DNA of 63,221 bases from a bacterium (lineage in GTDB: Bacteria; Myxococcota_A; Bradymonadia; REDH01), in contig JAUICO010000009.1 of NCBI GenBank assembly GCA_030427825.1, forward strand, positions 1 through 63,221, written 5' to 3'. The position numbers and the translations under genes are program-made. The notes under the pieces were generated by a model. That model worked only from the letters and a program-made list of their open reading frames with translations, did no database searches and was not told where the DNA came from. This document shows, in pieces, positions 38,393 to 47,033 of this stretch; position 1 is the first letter of the stretch; the number at the start of each line of letters is the position of its first letter.

Positions 38393-40117
38393 ATGAAGTG
38401 GCACCGTCATAGCGCCCGGCAGGACTTGTGCAGCAACTACGCACGCGAGTTCGACATCGCGCCGCTCACCGCGCAGTTGCTCATCAACCGTGGCCTTGGG
38501 GACGTCGAACAGACGTTTCGCTTCCTGTACCCGGATCTGTCCCGGTTGAGGGACCCTTTTGGGATCAAAAACATGGACACCGCGGTGCGGCGGCTGCGTC
38601 TCGCCCTGGTCCGTGGCGAGCGAGTCCACGTCCATGGAGACTACGACGTCGACGGTGTCAGCTCGACATCGGTCGTCATGCTCGCCCTGCGCCACCTCGG
38701 CGCTGATGCCCACTACGTGGTTGTGACTCGCGGCGATTCCGGCGTTGGCCTGAGCCGCGACTCGCTCGATCGTGACCATATTCCACACAACCCTTCACTC
38801 ATCATCACCACAGACTGCGGCTCGAACGACCACGACGCGATTTCCTACGCGGAGTCTCGAGGTATCGACGTCATCGTGATTGACCATCATCAGGTGTCGA
38901 AGTCGGTACCGAAGTGCGTGGCGGTGTTGAACCCCCACCAGAACGGCGACACCTATGCCTTTAAGGGGATGTCGGCTGTAGGCGTTGCGTTTCAGTTCGT
39001 GCGCGCGCTCGACATCTTCCTACAACGAGACGACGCCAACTGGCCGAAAATCCCAGTTCGCGAGTACGTCGATATTGTGGCTCTGGGCACTGTGGCTGAC
39101 GTCGTTCCCCTCGTCGACGACAATCGAATCTTCGTCCGCGAGGGGCTCAAGCTCATCGCCGGTGCGCGGCGGCCGGGAATCTGCGCTGTCATGCGCGCAG
39201 CACGCCTGCTCAACGAAGCGCGCGGTGGCCTGGCGCAGCCTGTCACTACGCGCACGATCGGCTTCAAGCTCGCTCCCCTCATCAACGCGGCCGGTCGAAT
39301 GGGCGATGCAAGCCGATGCGTAGAGCTCCTGATTACCGATTCCTATCGCGTTGCTGTCAAGATTGCCCGCCAGCTCGTCGAGATCAACGCACAACGCCAG
39401 AAGACGGAGCGTGAGGTACTGGCTGAGGCGACGGAGGACGCCGAGCGCATGGTCGCAGACGGTGACCAGGTCATCGTCGTCGCACGTGAAGGATGGCACC
39501 CGGGCGTGCTTGGCATTGTTGCCAGCCGCCTCTCTGAGCGGATGAACCGCCCTGCCGTTGTCGCCGCGATCAAGGATGGTGTCGCGAAGGGCTCCGTGCG
39601 AAGCCCTTCGGACGTGAACATTCTGTCGACGATGTCCGAGTGCAAACACATTCTGGACGCATTCGGTGGACACCGGGTTGCGGCAGGGTTTCAGCTGGAC
39701 GCCGGCCGTGTCACCGAGCTCCGCAAGGAGATGAACTCAGCGCTGCGAAATCAGCTTCCGGACGGCAATTTCCCGGAGGCAACGATTCGCATTGACGCGA
39801 CGATTCAGCTCTCGGAGCTCGACCCCCGCGTGTTGGCGGAATTCGAATCCCTGGCACCATTCGGTACCGGAAACCCGGAACCTGTACTCGAGGCCAGAAA
39901 CGTAACCCCGGTGCAGGCCCGCGTGCAGGGGCGCCATCTGAGGCTGCGCCTGCGTCAGGGGCACGATCTCGCCAACGCTGTCGGCTACGGAATGTCCGGT
40001 AGAGTTACCGACTTTGGTTCTCCGGTCGACATCGTCTTCTCGCCGAGGCGCGGCGGTAACGGCGGACGAAGTCGGGTGGATCTGCGGCTGCGTGACGCCC
40101 GCTCGGTAGTCGCCTGA
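38393..40117 (+). CDS. recJ: Single-stranded-DNA-specific exonuclease RecJ
   Basis: RecJ is the 5'-3' ssDNA exonuclease of recombination and mismatch repair. The 574-aa protein has the DHH-family motifs HGDYDVDGVSS, TTDCGSND and VIDHHQ, and the DHHA1 motif with GHRVAAGF near residue 425, followed by the C-terminal OB region (FGTGNPEPVL). Length matches the family. It heads a tight group with the small membrane protein and trmB. Confidence 0.96.
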   Translation: MKWHRHSARQDLCSNYAREFDIAPLTAQLLINRGLGDVEQTFRFLYPDLSRLRDPFGIKNMDTAVRRLRLALVRGERVHVHGDYDVDGVSSTSVVMLALRHLGADAHYVVVTRGDSGVGLSRDSLDRDHIPHNPSLIITTDCGSNDHDAISYAESRGIDVIVIDHHQVSKSVPKCVAVLNPHQNGDTYAFKGMSAVGVAFQFVRALDIFLQRDDANWPKIPVREYVDIVALGTVADVVPLVDDNRIFVREGLKLIAGARRPGICAVMRAARLLNEARGGLAQPVTTRTIGFKLAPLINAAGRMGDASRCVELLITDSYRVAVKIARQLVEINAQRQKTEREVLAEATEDAERMVADGDQVIVVAREGWHPGVLGIVASRLSERMNRPAVVAAIKDGVAKGSVRSPSDVNILSTMSECKHILDAFGGHRVAAGFQLDAGRVTELRKEMNSALRNQLPDGNFPEATIRIDATIQLSELDPRVLAEFESLAPFGTGNPEPVLEARNVTPVQARVQGRHLRLRLRQGHDLANAVGYGMSGRVTDFGSPVDIVFSPRRGGNGGRSRVDLRLRDARSVVA

Positions 40118-40118
40118 A

Positions 40119-40415
40119 GTGGCTCGAGGGCGACGGCGATATCGGCGGCGACCCGCGGCAGCCAACAACGGGTGGCTGACCCTGATCTATGCGCTCATTC
40201 TGGCGGTCGGATTGCTCCTCGTACTCATCGGCCGCAAGCCGATGTCGACATCGCTGAGCCGAGCCTTCACCGAGGTGGCCGCCGAAGATGCAGTGTCCGA
40301 TGCGGACGATTCGACCGATGTTTTTAGCAGGCCGGGGCGACTCGTAGCCTTTGCCGTGAACGTCGCGCAGATGGAGTCTGAGCGAGCGGCTGCCGCCGTT
40401 GAGGAATCAGAATGA
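40119..40415 (+). CDS. Small single-pass membrane protein, unknown
   Basis: A 98-aa protein starting at a GTG one base after the recJ stop. It has a very basic N-terminus (RGRRRYRRRP), one membrane helix (about 19-38), and an acidic C-terminal part, giving a likely N-in orientation. It overlaps trmB by four bases (ATGA), so it is translated as part of recJ-orf-trmB. No family recognised. Confidence 0.75.
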   Translation: MARGRRRYRRRPAAANNGWLTLIYALILAVGLLLVLIGRKPMSTSLSRAFTEVAAEDAVSDADDSTDVFSRPGRLVAFAVNVAQMESERAAAAVEESE

Positions 40416-41227
40416 CCGCCGACGCCGCCTGGTGGGAACCCGAAGTCTACTCCATGCTGGACCCTCGCTTCGTCGAACATCGATGGAGCGACGTCGAGGC
40501 GCTGCTCGCCATTCGGGAGGCCGTGCTTGATGAGGCACCCGTAGCGATTGAAATAGGGTCTCATCGAGCTGCCTTCGTTGAAGGGATGGCATGTACCCAT
40601 GCGCCGGCGCATGTGCTCGGAATCGAATGGCGCCGGAAGTACCACCGCCTCGGACTAGAGAGAGTCGACAAGCGTGCGGTGAAGAACGCGCGCCTTGTGT
40701 GCGCGAACGCACGCCTGGCCATTCCAATTCTCATTCCACCGGCATCGCTGGACGCCGTCTACGTCACTTTTCCGGATCCATGGTGGAAGAAGCGGCACGC
40801 CGACCGCCGTGTGCTGGACCCGCTCTTTATGCGCGTGATCGCACGCCGACTGAAGCCCAAAGGTCGCCTCTATGTGAAGAGCGACGTCTTCGACTACTTG
40901 TATCGATTGCGGGACTTCGCTGCGGCGAGCGAGGCGTTTCGGCCGCTGCCCGCTGAGCACTGGCCGGACGAGACAACGTGGACTCTCACTACCCGTGAAC
41001 GGAAGTGTATGCGCGGCGCGATTCCCTTTGGCCGAGGCTACTACCAACGGCTGGACGGGTTCCCGACGGATCTGCCATCTGAAGTCGAAGAGAACATCTG
41101 GGACGTCGAGACTGACGCGGAGATGAGCGGAGAGTCGATCATCAAAGGACCTCCGCCGGTCGATGTAGAGCACCGAGCGTTGCAGGCGAAACTGCGCGCT
41201 GAAATGGGCGCAGGGTCGGACGAGTAG
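40412..41227 (+). CDS. trmB: tRNA (guanine46-N7)-methyltransferase TrmB
   Basis: TrmB makes m7G46 in tRNA variable loops using SAM. The 271-aa protein has the SAM-binding AIEIGSHRAAFVEGMA (residues about 45-60; the usual GCGxG is degenerate), GIEWRRKYH and the diagnostic FPDPWWKKRHADRRV. The C-terminal 45 residues (ETDAEMSGESI) extend beyond the catalytic core. Called from the FPDPWWKKRH motif; translationally coupled to the small membrane protein. Confidence 0.92.
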   Translation: MTADAAWWEPEVYSMLDPRFVEHRWSDVEALLAIREAVLDEAPVAIEIGSHRAAFVEGMACTHAPAHVLGIEWRRKYHRLGLERVDKRAVKNARLVCANARLAIPILIPPASLDAVYVTFPDPWWKKRHADRRVLDPLFMRVIARRLKPKGRLYVKSDVFDYLYRLRDFAAASEAFRPLPAEHWPDETTWTLTTRERKCMRGAIPFGRGYYQRLDGFPTDLPSEVEENIWDVETDAEMSGESIIKGPPPVDVEHRALQAKLRAEMGAGSDE

Positions 41228-41262
41228 AAGGCTGCATCCGTCGGAGTACCCGACGATCGCCT

Positions 41263-42447
41263 TCAGCGGGCGAGCCGCAGCCCGTACACGTAGCCATGGT
41301 TGCTGAGGACGAAGACCCGGTCGCCCGCAATCGCGACCGGCGCGTTCACGCCGCCATTGGGATCGAAGGTCGTGTGAATCCAGGGCGTCGCTTCGTCGAT
41401 GACGTAGACGCCACGAGCACTGGTGCTGACAAAGAGCAGCCCGTCGGAATCCACAAAGGTGCTCATCCCACGGGTGTCGAGGGACAGAGTGTGCTGTTCT
41501 TCGCCGTTCTGCGCGTCGTACCAGACAATTCTCCCGCTGTTTGTCGCGACCACCAGCCGGCTGTCGAGGACGTGCGCTGTGCCCGCGCCCTGCACTTCGA
41601 CGTGCCACTGCGGCTCACCGGTCTCAGGGTCGCGAGCGTGCAGCCCGCCGGCAAACGAGGACGCAATCAGCGAGCCGTTCACCAGGCGTGGGGTCGCGTC
41701 GGCATCGCGGAAGCGATGGTGCCCCTCGGCGAGGTCCACCGCCCAGACGAGCGCACCCTCTTTGGATAGACGAAAAAGTGACCCGTCTGAAAAGCCGAGG
41801 AATACCGCGTCTTCGGTGATCAGGGGCGAACAGGCGCCCTGCATCTCCAGCTCTGCGATTCGCTCATGCTCAAAGACCCAGAGTACAGCGCCATCGACGA
41901 CGTTAAGCGCAACCAGCGCTTCCCTGGCGGTCACAACGTAGAGCGTGCCGCCGTCGACCACCGGCGCGGTGTTGATGATCTCGCCGAGGTCACTGTCCCA
42001 GAGGTCGCTTCCATCGCGTGGGTTCAAAGCGACGACGTGGCCGTCTGCGACGCTGACGTACACCCTTCCGTCGCGAAGCACCGGCGCGCCGGAGATGGGA
42101 TCGTTGAAATCCCGCTGCCAGGCGATGGATCCGTCACCGGTACGGTAGGCAACAACCTCGCCGGACTCAGCGCCTGCGACTACGAGCGAACCCGCTGCAT
42201 TGACCCCAACGCCGCCGTTCTCTGCAGGACGGAAGCTTGCGGTGCTGTGATCGCCGATCTTCTGCTGCCAGAGGACTTCGAGCCGAATCGCGCGACCGCC
42301 GGGTTCGGCGCTAAGCTGTTGCCGAACCCCCGGCGACGAAGTTGTCGTCGACGAAGCGCCGCATCCCACCAGCGCAAGGACAGTCGCAAGCAGGCAGGCG
42401 TAGAATGCGTAGACGTTCGGCCGGGTGTCGACCGTGAGAGAGTTCAC
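41263..42447 (-). CDS. BamB-like PQQ beta-propeller lipoprotein
   Basis: A predicted lipoprotein of 394 aa with lipobox LALVGC (Cys about 29) followed by about seven PQQ-type propeller blades (for example GSLVVAGAESGEVVAYRTGDGSIAW and GRVYVSVADGHVVALNPRDGSDLW). This matches BamB, the outer-membrane assembly accessory lipoprotein. It directly follows the YfgM-like gene with an ATGA overlap and lies close to der, the same gene set as yfgM-bamB-der in E. coli, which supports the call. Confidence 0.88.
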   Translation of the reverse strand: MNSLTVDTRPNVYAFYACLLATVLALVGCGASSTTTSSPGVRQQLSAEPGGRAIRLEVLWQQKIGDHSTASFRPAENGGVGVNAAGSLVVAGAESGEVVAYRTGDGSIAWQRDFNDPISGAPVLRDGRVYVSVADGHVVALNPRDGSDLWDSDLGEIINTAPVVDGGTLYVVTAREALVALNVVDGAVLWVFEHERIAELEMQGACSPLITEDAVFLGFSDGSLFRLSKEGALVWAVDLAEGHHRFRDADATPRLVNGSLIASSFAGGLHARDPETGEPQWHVEVQGAGTAHVLDSRLVVATNSGRIVWYDAQNGEEQHTLSLDTRGMSTFVDSDGLLFVSTSARGVYVIDEATPWIHTTFDPNGGVNAPVAIAGDRVFVLSNHGYVYGLRLAR

Positions 42448-43253
42448 TCGCCCTCTTCTACTGCCGCGTCGTCGGCTTCCGGTTCGGGCTCGACACCGAG
42501 GTCGATCTCAAGCTGCACCAGCCGGGATTCAACCAGAGAGTTGTCGACGTCCTCGGTGGCGAGCTCTGATGCGGCGCGGTAGGCGTCCAGGGCGCGCTGC
42601 GGGTCGTCGCCGTGTGCGTCGATGAGTCGCGCGCGTTGTTCCGCCGCGAGCCACGCAACAGCCGGCACCGAAGAGCCCAGGTCATCGAGCATCGCCACCG
42701 CGTTCGAGAGCTCGCCGGCTTCGGCTTGAGCCATCGCAAGACTGATGGTGCCGACGCTGCGCTCGAGTGGGTTCTGTGCTTCGTCCACGTAGTTACGGAT
42801 ACTGGAAACGGCCTCGGCGGCGTTGCCCAGACCGAGCTGCGCCGCGCCGAGCATGAGGCTCGCTTCGCCGGCGGCCTTGCTCTTGCCGAAGTCCGACAGC
42901 ACAGCCTGTGCTGCATCGCGCACAGCGCTCAGCTGCGCTGCCACCGTCTCGAAGTTTGTGGCGTCCGAGCTTCCGCCCACAGGCGCCTCTCCAACGGTTG
43001 CGCGGCTGAGCGCAACGGCTTCATAGAGCGCAGCGGACGACGCGTCGTGCCGGTGCTTGAGTCGGTTGCTGATCGTCGTGATCGCGATCGCCGCGATGAC
43101 CAGCGTGACAAGACCGGCGATGACCATCGTGCGGTGACTCGTAAGCCAGCTGAAGGTCTCCTGACTCTTCGCCAGGATCTCATCGGGAAGCTCCTCAATA
43201 ATGTCAGAGCTTTCGTCACGTGCACCGGTTCGCTTCTTTATCTTAATTGCCAC
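42444..43253 (-). CDS. YfgM-like membrane-anchored TPR protein
   Basis: A 269-aa inner-membrane protein with a cytosolic N-terminus, one helix (about 43-61), and a periplasmic TPR-like domain (LMLGAAQLGLGNAAEAV and LAMAQAEAGELSNAVAMLDDLG). YfgM in E. coli is a SecYEG-associated partner of periplasmic chaperones. The C-terminus is acidic (EPEPEADDAAVEEGE). The ATGA overlap with the BamB-like gene and the E. coli-like order support the assignment. Confidence 0.82.
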   Translation of the reverse strand: MAIKIKKRTGARDESSDIIEELPDEILAKSQETFSWLTSHRTMVIAGLVTLVIAAIAITTISNRLKHRHDASSAALYEAVALSRATVGEAPVGGSSDATNFETVAAQLSAVRDAAQAVLSDFGKSKAAGEASLMLGAAQLGLGNAAEAVSSIRNYVDEAQNPLERSVGTISLAMAQAEAGELSNAVAMLDDLGSSVPAVAWLAAEQRARLIDAHGDDPQRALDAYRAASELATEDVDNSLVESRLVQLEIDLGVEPEPEADDAAVEEGE

Positions 43254-43518
43254 GTATGCCTCAGGGCGTTACTTGCAGTGTGTCTGATGTTGTCTGTCGT
43301 TTTGCGCCGACGCCGTGTCGGCCGGCGCTCCGTTCGCGGCGCAACAATCTGCGCCGCAGCCATGGCCTCATGTTATGGCATCTTTCTTTCGGCCCCATCC
43401 ACTGAATGCCAGGGACCCGGTGTCTCAACTCCGACATCTCGACCAACGAAGGCCTCGCCACCAGCGGCGAAAACGGAGCCTGAAAAAAGGCGATTCTCCA
43501 TCGCAGACCGACCTCGGA

Positions 43519-44100
43519 GTGTCAAGGCGAGCGCCCCGCCCCGCTCCTGCTATTTTGGCCGTGGCGATCGGGCTTTTGGGCCTCATCTGCACAGGCTCCG
43601 ACGCGCTCGCACAGGCCGGCGATGAGGAGACAGCGCTGGTCTTCGGCCCCCGTTTTGCGGCCGCCGGTCGCCCCACCCGGGCAAAGCTCGCGCCCGGACT
43701 GCATGTGGGAGTCTGGCACGGCATCAGCCTGCTCACCAGCCTCGGCGCGTCGGCTACCTGGGACTACTTTCTCGACCGGGATGGTGCCGACGGATTTCAG
43801 CGTGCTTCGCTCTTCGCCGGCGTGGCCTTCAATCTGGACGTGCTGGTGCTTGTGCCCTGGGCGCGTATCGAAGCCGGCGCGCTCGTGAACTACGCGACCG
43901 GTGACAACGAGCAGCCTCAGCCGCTGCAGCCGGCGCTGCGGGGCGCCATCGGCTTCGACTATCGACCGATGCGAAACTGGGCGTTCGGCCTCGAAGTCAA
44001 CGCAGCCTGGGCCCTCGGGGCGTCGTCCGTTGATGCAGGCGTTGACGCCGTTGGCATTCAGATTCGCTTCAGCCGCTTCTTTGAGAAGAACGCGCTCTGA
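43519..44100 (+). CDS. Predicted outer-membrane beta-barrel protein
   Basis: A protein of about 193 aa from a GTG that gives a clean signal peptide (basic RRAPRPAP, hydrophobic core, cut after ALAQA). The mature part has alternating-pattern strands (LHVGVWHGISLLTSLGASATWDYF, GVAFNLDVLVLVPWARIEAGALVNY) and ends with a strand closing in Phe (RFSRFFEKNAL). The frame stays open upstream to 43315, so the start is uncertain. It is inserted on the opposite strand between der and the yfgM-bamB-like pair, separating a cluster that is contiguous elsewhere. Confidence 0.68.
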   Translation: MSRRAPRPAPAILAVAIGLLGLICTGSDALAQAGDEETALVFGPRFAAAGRPTRAKLAPGLHVGVWHGISLLTSLGASATWDYFLDRDGADGFQRASLFAGVAFNLDVLVLVPWARIEAGALVNYATGDNEQPQPLQPALRGAIGFDYRPMRNWAFGLEVNAAWALGASSVDAGVDAVGIQIRFSRFFEKNAL

Positions 44101-44118
44101 CCGGACCGTTCTGCGGCA

Positions 44119-45576
44119 TCAGTTCCCGGCGTCGCGGTCCGCTTTCCCGCGACCGCGGAAGAAGATCTTGATCGGCGTTCCGCGGAAAGGGAACTCTTCG
44201 CGCAGACCGTTCAACAGGTAGCGCTCGTAACTGAAGTGCATCATCTCAGGGTTATTGATCGCGAACATAAAGGTCGGTGGCCGCGTAGCGACCTGAGATC
44301 CGTAGAAAAGCTTCAGACGGCGGCCCCCCTTCTGCGGCGGCGACTTCCGGCGCAGCGCCTTCTCAAGATACCTGTTCACCGCTGCGGTGCTGATTCGTTG
44401 ACAATATGACGCGAACACCTCGTCGACCATATCGAGAACGCGATGCGAGCGCTGGCCCGTGAGGGCCGACATGGTGAGCACCGGCGCCCACGGGGCGAAC
44501 TTCAGGTTGTCCCGCACCTTCTGGGCGTACTCATCAGCAGTCCGGTGGTCCTTTTCGACGGTGTCCCACTTGTTGAGGATGATGATGAGCGCACAGCCTT
44601 TGGTGTTTGCGAGGCCGCAGATGCGTTGGTCCTGCGCGGTCACGCCACGGGTGGCGTCCAGCACAAGGATCGCGACGTCCGCGCGGTCCAGGGATTTGAA
44701 CGCCTGAACCACAGACATCTTTTCGACAGCCTCAGAGATCGATCGCTTTCGGCGGATTCCCGCGGTGTCGATCAGCATGTACCGCTGACCGTTCCGCTCG
44801 AGGTGCGTGTTGATGGCGTCACGAGTCGTGCCCGGGATGTTACTCGTGAGGAGCCGGTCTTCGCCGATCAGTCGGTTCACCAGAGTCGACTTGCCGGCGT
44901 TCGGCACGCCAACCACCGCGATTCGAATCAGGTCCTCGTCAACTTTCGGCGTCACCTTCGGCATGTGAGCTTCAAGCTCGTCCATCAAATCCGAGAATCC
45001 ACGACCGTGCTCGGCGCTGAGCGCGATCAGATCGCAGGGGAGGCCCAGCGAGTAGAATTCGCTGACGTTCGCGTCGTGGCCAGGCCCGTCGATCTTGTTG
45101 ACAACGGCATACACCGGCTTGTCGCTGGTACGCAGCAGCGCGGCGATCTCACGGTCCGCCGGCAGCAGCCCACTCTGCCCGTCGAGCACAAAGATGATCG
45201 CGTCGGCCTCCTCCATGGCGAGCTGGGCCTGGCCCCGCATCTGCATCAACAGCTCATCGACGCTCTCCGGCTCAAAGCCGCCGGTGTCGACAACCTGGAA
45301 GCCCCGCCCGTCCCACTTTCCTTCGCCGTACTGCCGGTCGCGGGTCACGCCGGGCATGTCTTCGACGATGGCGAAGCGCGTGCGTGTCATGCGGTTGAAG
45401 AGTCGGGATTTGCCCACGTTGGGTCGGCCGACGATGGCGAAGAGCGGCTGCCGCTCCTCCCATGACCTCGGCGCCTGTGCCTCCGCTTCCACGTCGGCCT
45501 GCTCCCCATCCGCGTGTTCGCCTGCAGCCGAAGTGTCCGCAAAATCGTCCGCAGGTGTGTCGTCGTTGCCGTTCAC
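44119..45576 (-). CDS. der: Ribosome biogenesis GTPase Der (EngA)
   Basis: Der has two tandem GTPase domains and a KH-like domain and is needed for 50S assembly. The 485-aa protein shows G1 motifs GRPNVGKS and GVPNAGKS, two DTxG motifs (DTGGFEPE and DTAGIRRKR), and NKID and NKWD. The first 35 residues are an acidic extension (DDTPADDFADTSAAGEHADGE region) not found in E. coli Der. The gene begins inside the end of era (ATGA overlap) and converges on the outer-membrane gene. Confidence 0.97.
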   Translation of the reverse strand: MNGNDDTPADDFADTSAAGEHADGEQADVEAEAQAPRSWEERQPLFAIVGRPNVGKSRLFNRMTRTRFAIVEDMPGVTRDRQYGEGKWDGRGFQVVDTGGFEPESVDELLMQMRGQAQLAMEEADAIIFVLDGQSGLLPADREIAALLRTSDKPVYAVVNKIDGPGHDANVSEFYSLGLPCDLIALSAEHGRGFSDLMDELEAHMPKVTPKVDEDLIRIAVVGVPNAGKSTLVNRLIGEDRLLTSNIPGTTRDAINTHLERNGQRYMLIDTAGIRRKRSISEAVEKMSVVQAFKSLDRADVAILVLDATRGVTAQDQRICGLANTKGCALIIILNKWDTVEKDHRTADEYAQKVRDNLKFAPWAPVLTMSALTGQRSHRVLDMVDEVFASYCQRISTAAVNRYLEKALRRKSPPQKGGRRLKLFYGSQVATRPPTFMFAINNPEMMHFSYERYLLNGLREEFPFRGTPIKIFFRGRGKADRDAGN

Positions 45577-46526
45577 AGTTCGTCCTCTCCGTAGCCGAGT
45601 CGGTCGAGACTGCGGGGGTCATCGGTCCAATCGCTCTGTACGCGCACGAAGGTCTCGAGGTGAACCCGTCGTCCGAAGAACTCCTCAAGCGCATGTCTGG
45701 CCGCAGTACCAATCGCCTTCAACCGTGCGCCACCACGGCCGATGATGATCCCCTTCTGCGAGTTCCGTTCGACGGAAATGGTGGCGTAGATTTCGATGCG
45801 CCCGGCGGTTTCCGACTCCCTGAATCTCTCGATTGTGACTGCGACGCTGTAGGGTATCTCTTTGTTTGTCTGCAGAAACACCTGCTCACGAACCATCTCT
45901 GCCGCGATAAAGCGCTCGGGCCGGTTGGTGAGGATGTCGTCCGGATAGAGCGCCGGCCCGACAGGGAGCTGGGCGAGTATCTCATCCCGCAGCGCTTCGA
46001 CGTTCGTTCCCTTCTCAGCAGAGCACGGGATCAGCGCGACGAAATCACCGGATGCTGCGAGGGTCTCCATCGCCGGCAGCAGACGCTCGCGCTGCGTGAG
46101 CAGGTCCACCTTGTTGATCGCGAGAATGGCGTTGCCGCCGCATTCTTTCAGCGCTTCATACACCGGACGATCAGCGCCCCAGATCGGCTCTTCAGGCCTG
46201 TGAGCAGCGCTCTCGGCTTCGATCACCATTACCGTCGTATCAGCACTGCCGATGGCGCCGATCGCAGCGTCGACCATGCGGGTGTGAAGCTTGTTGTTCG
46301 GCTGATGCACGCCCGGCGTGTCGATAAAGATGATCTGTCCGCGCTCAGGAACGCTGACCAGCCCGATGATGCGATTCCGTGTCGTCTGCGGTCGCCGCGT
46401 AGCGATCGATATGCGCTCGCCGACCAGGGCGTTCATGAGGGTCGACTTTCCGACGTTCGGACGTCCGACCACCGCGGCAAAACCTGCCCGGTGTCCGTCT
46501 TCTGACTCTGATGTCGGGCTGCTCAT
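45573..46526 (-). CDS. era: GTPase Era
   Basis: Era is an essential GTPase that binds the 16S rRNA 3' end and acts in 30S maturation. The 317-aa protein has GRPNVGKS (G1), DTPG (G3), NKVD (G4), and a C-terminal KH domain with SQKGIIIGRGGARLKAIG. The order era then der on one strand with overlap makes a two-GTPase ribosome-assembly operon. Confidence 0.97.
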   Translation of the reverse strand: MSSPTSESEDGHRAGFAAVVGRPNVGKSTLMNALVGERISIATRRPQTTRNRIIGLVSVPERGQIIFIDTPGVHQPNNKLHTRMVDAAIGAIGSADTTVMVIEAESAAHRPEEPIWGADRPVYEALKECGGNAILAINKVDLLTQRERLLPAMETLAASGDFVALIPCSAEKGTNVEALRDEILAQLPVGPALYPDDILTNRPERFIAAEMVREQVFLQTNKEIPYSVAVTIERFRESETAGRIEIYATISVERNSQKGIIIGRGGARLKAIGTAARHALEEFFGRRVHLETFVRVQSDWTDDPRSLDRLGYGEDEL

Positions 46527-46631
46527 TACATACTCATGTTTCGGGCGCCTTCTGCCCGGGTGCCGCCGGCGGCTACGCGGTCCTCGCGCCGCCTACTCGA
46601 CGTATAGAAGGCGCGAGCCTATATCACCCGC

Positions 46632-47033
46632 ATGTCCGCTCGAACACAGCAAACGGCGAGGTCTCTGACCCATCACTCCTTCTGTGGGAGGCTGCGTGGC
46701 GCCGTTGCTGCGATCATGTTCCTGCTCGGCGTCCTGGCCGCATCGATCGGATGCAATGGAAGCTACGACATCGAGAATGAGCTGATGCGCTCTGCTGAGG
46801 CGCGTTACACTGCCGGCGACTACGACACCGCGGTCGATTTGTACCGTCGATTCATCGCCGAGCATCCTCTCAGCCCATTCGCACCCATCGCCGAGCAGCG
46901 ACTCTTCACCATCGAGCGCGAGCTGGATGCCGTTATGGGCCGCCGCGGCGGGCCTGCGCCGATCCATGTCGTCTCCGGGCGAGCCGGTACTTCGGTAGAG
47001 ACGGTGACTCCCTCGAATGAAACGGCTCGATGA
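46632..47033 (+). CDS. Small TPR-like lipoprotein
   Basis: A 133-aa predicted lipoprotein. After a basic N-terminus and hydrophobic segment, the lipobox AASIGC gives Cys at about residue 41. A TPR-like pair of helices follows (NELMRSAEARYTAGDYDTAVDLYRRFIAEHP), as in BamD/YbgF-type proteins. The C-terminus is short and not helical. The stop overlaps the next gene as ATGA, so it is probably a partner of the membrane protein and ABC ATPase downstream. Confidence 0.75.
   Translation: MSARTQQTARSLTHHSFCGRLRGAVAAIMFLLGVLAASIGCNGSYDIENELMRSAEARYTAGDYDTAVDLYRRFIAEHPLSPFAPIAEQRLFTIERELDAVMGRRGGPAPIHVVSGRAGTSVETVTPSNETAR

Noticed and set aside
40412..41227. Degenerate SAM motif in TrmB as sign of an inactive enzyme
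   Set aside because: The catalytic FPDPWWKKRH segment and overall length are intact; glycine-motif variation alone is not evidence of decay.
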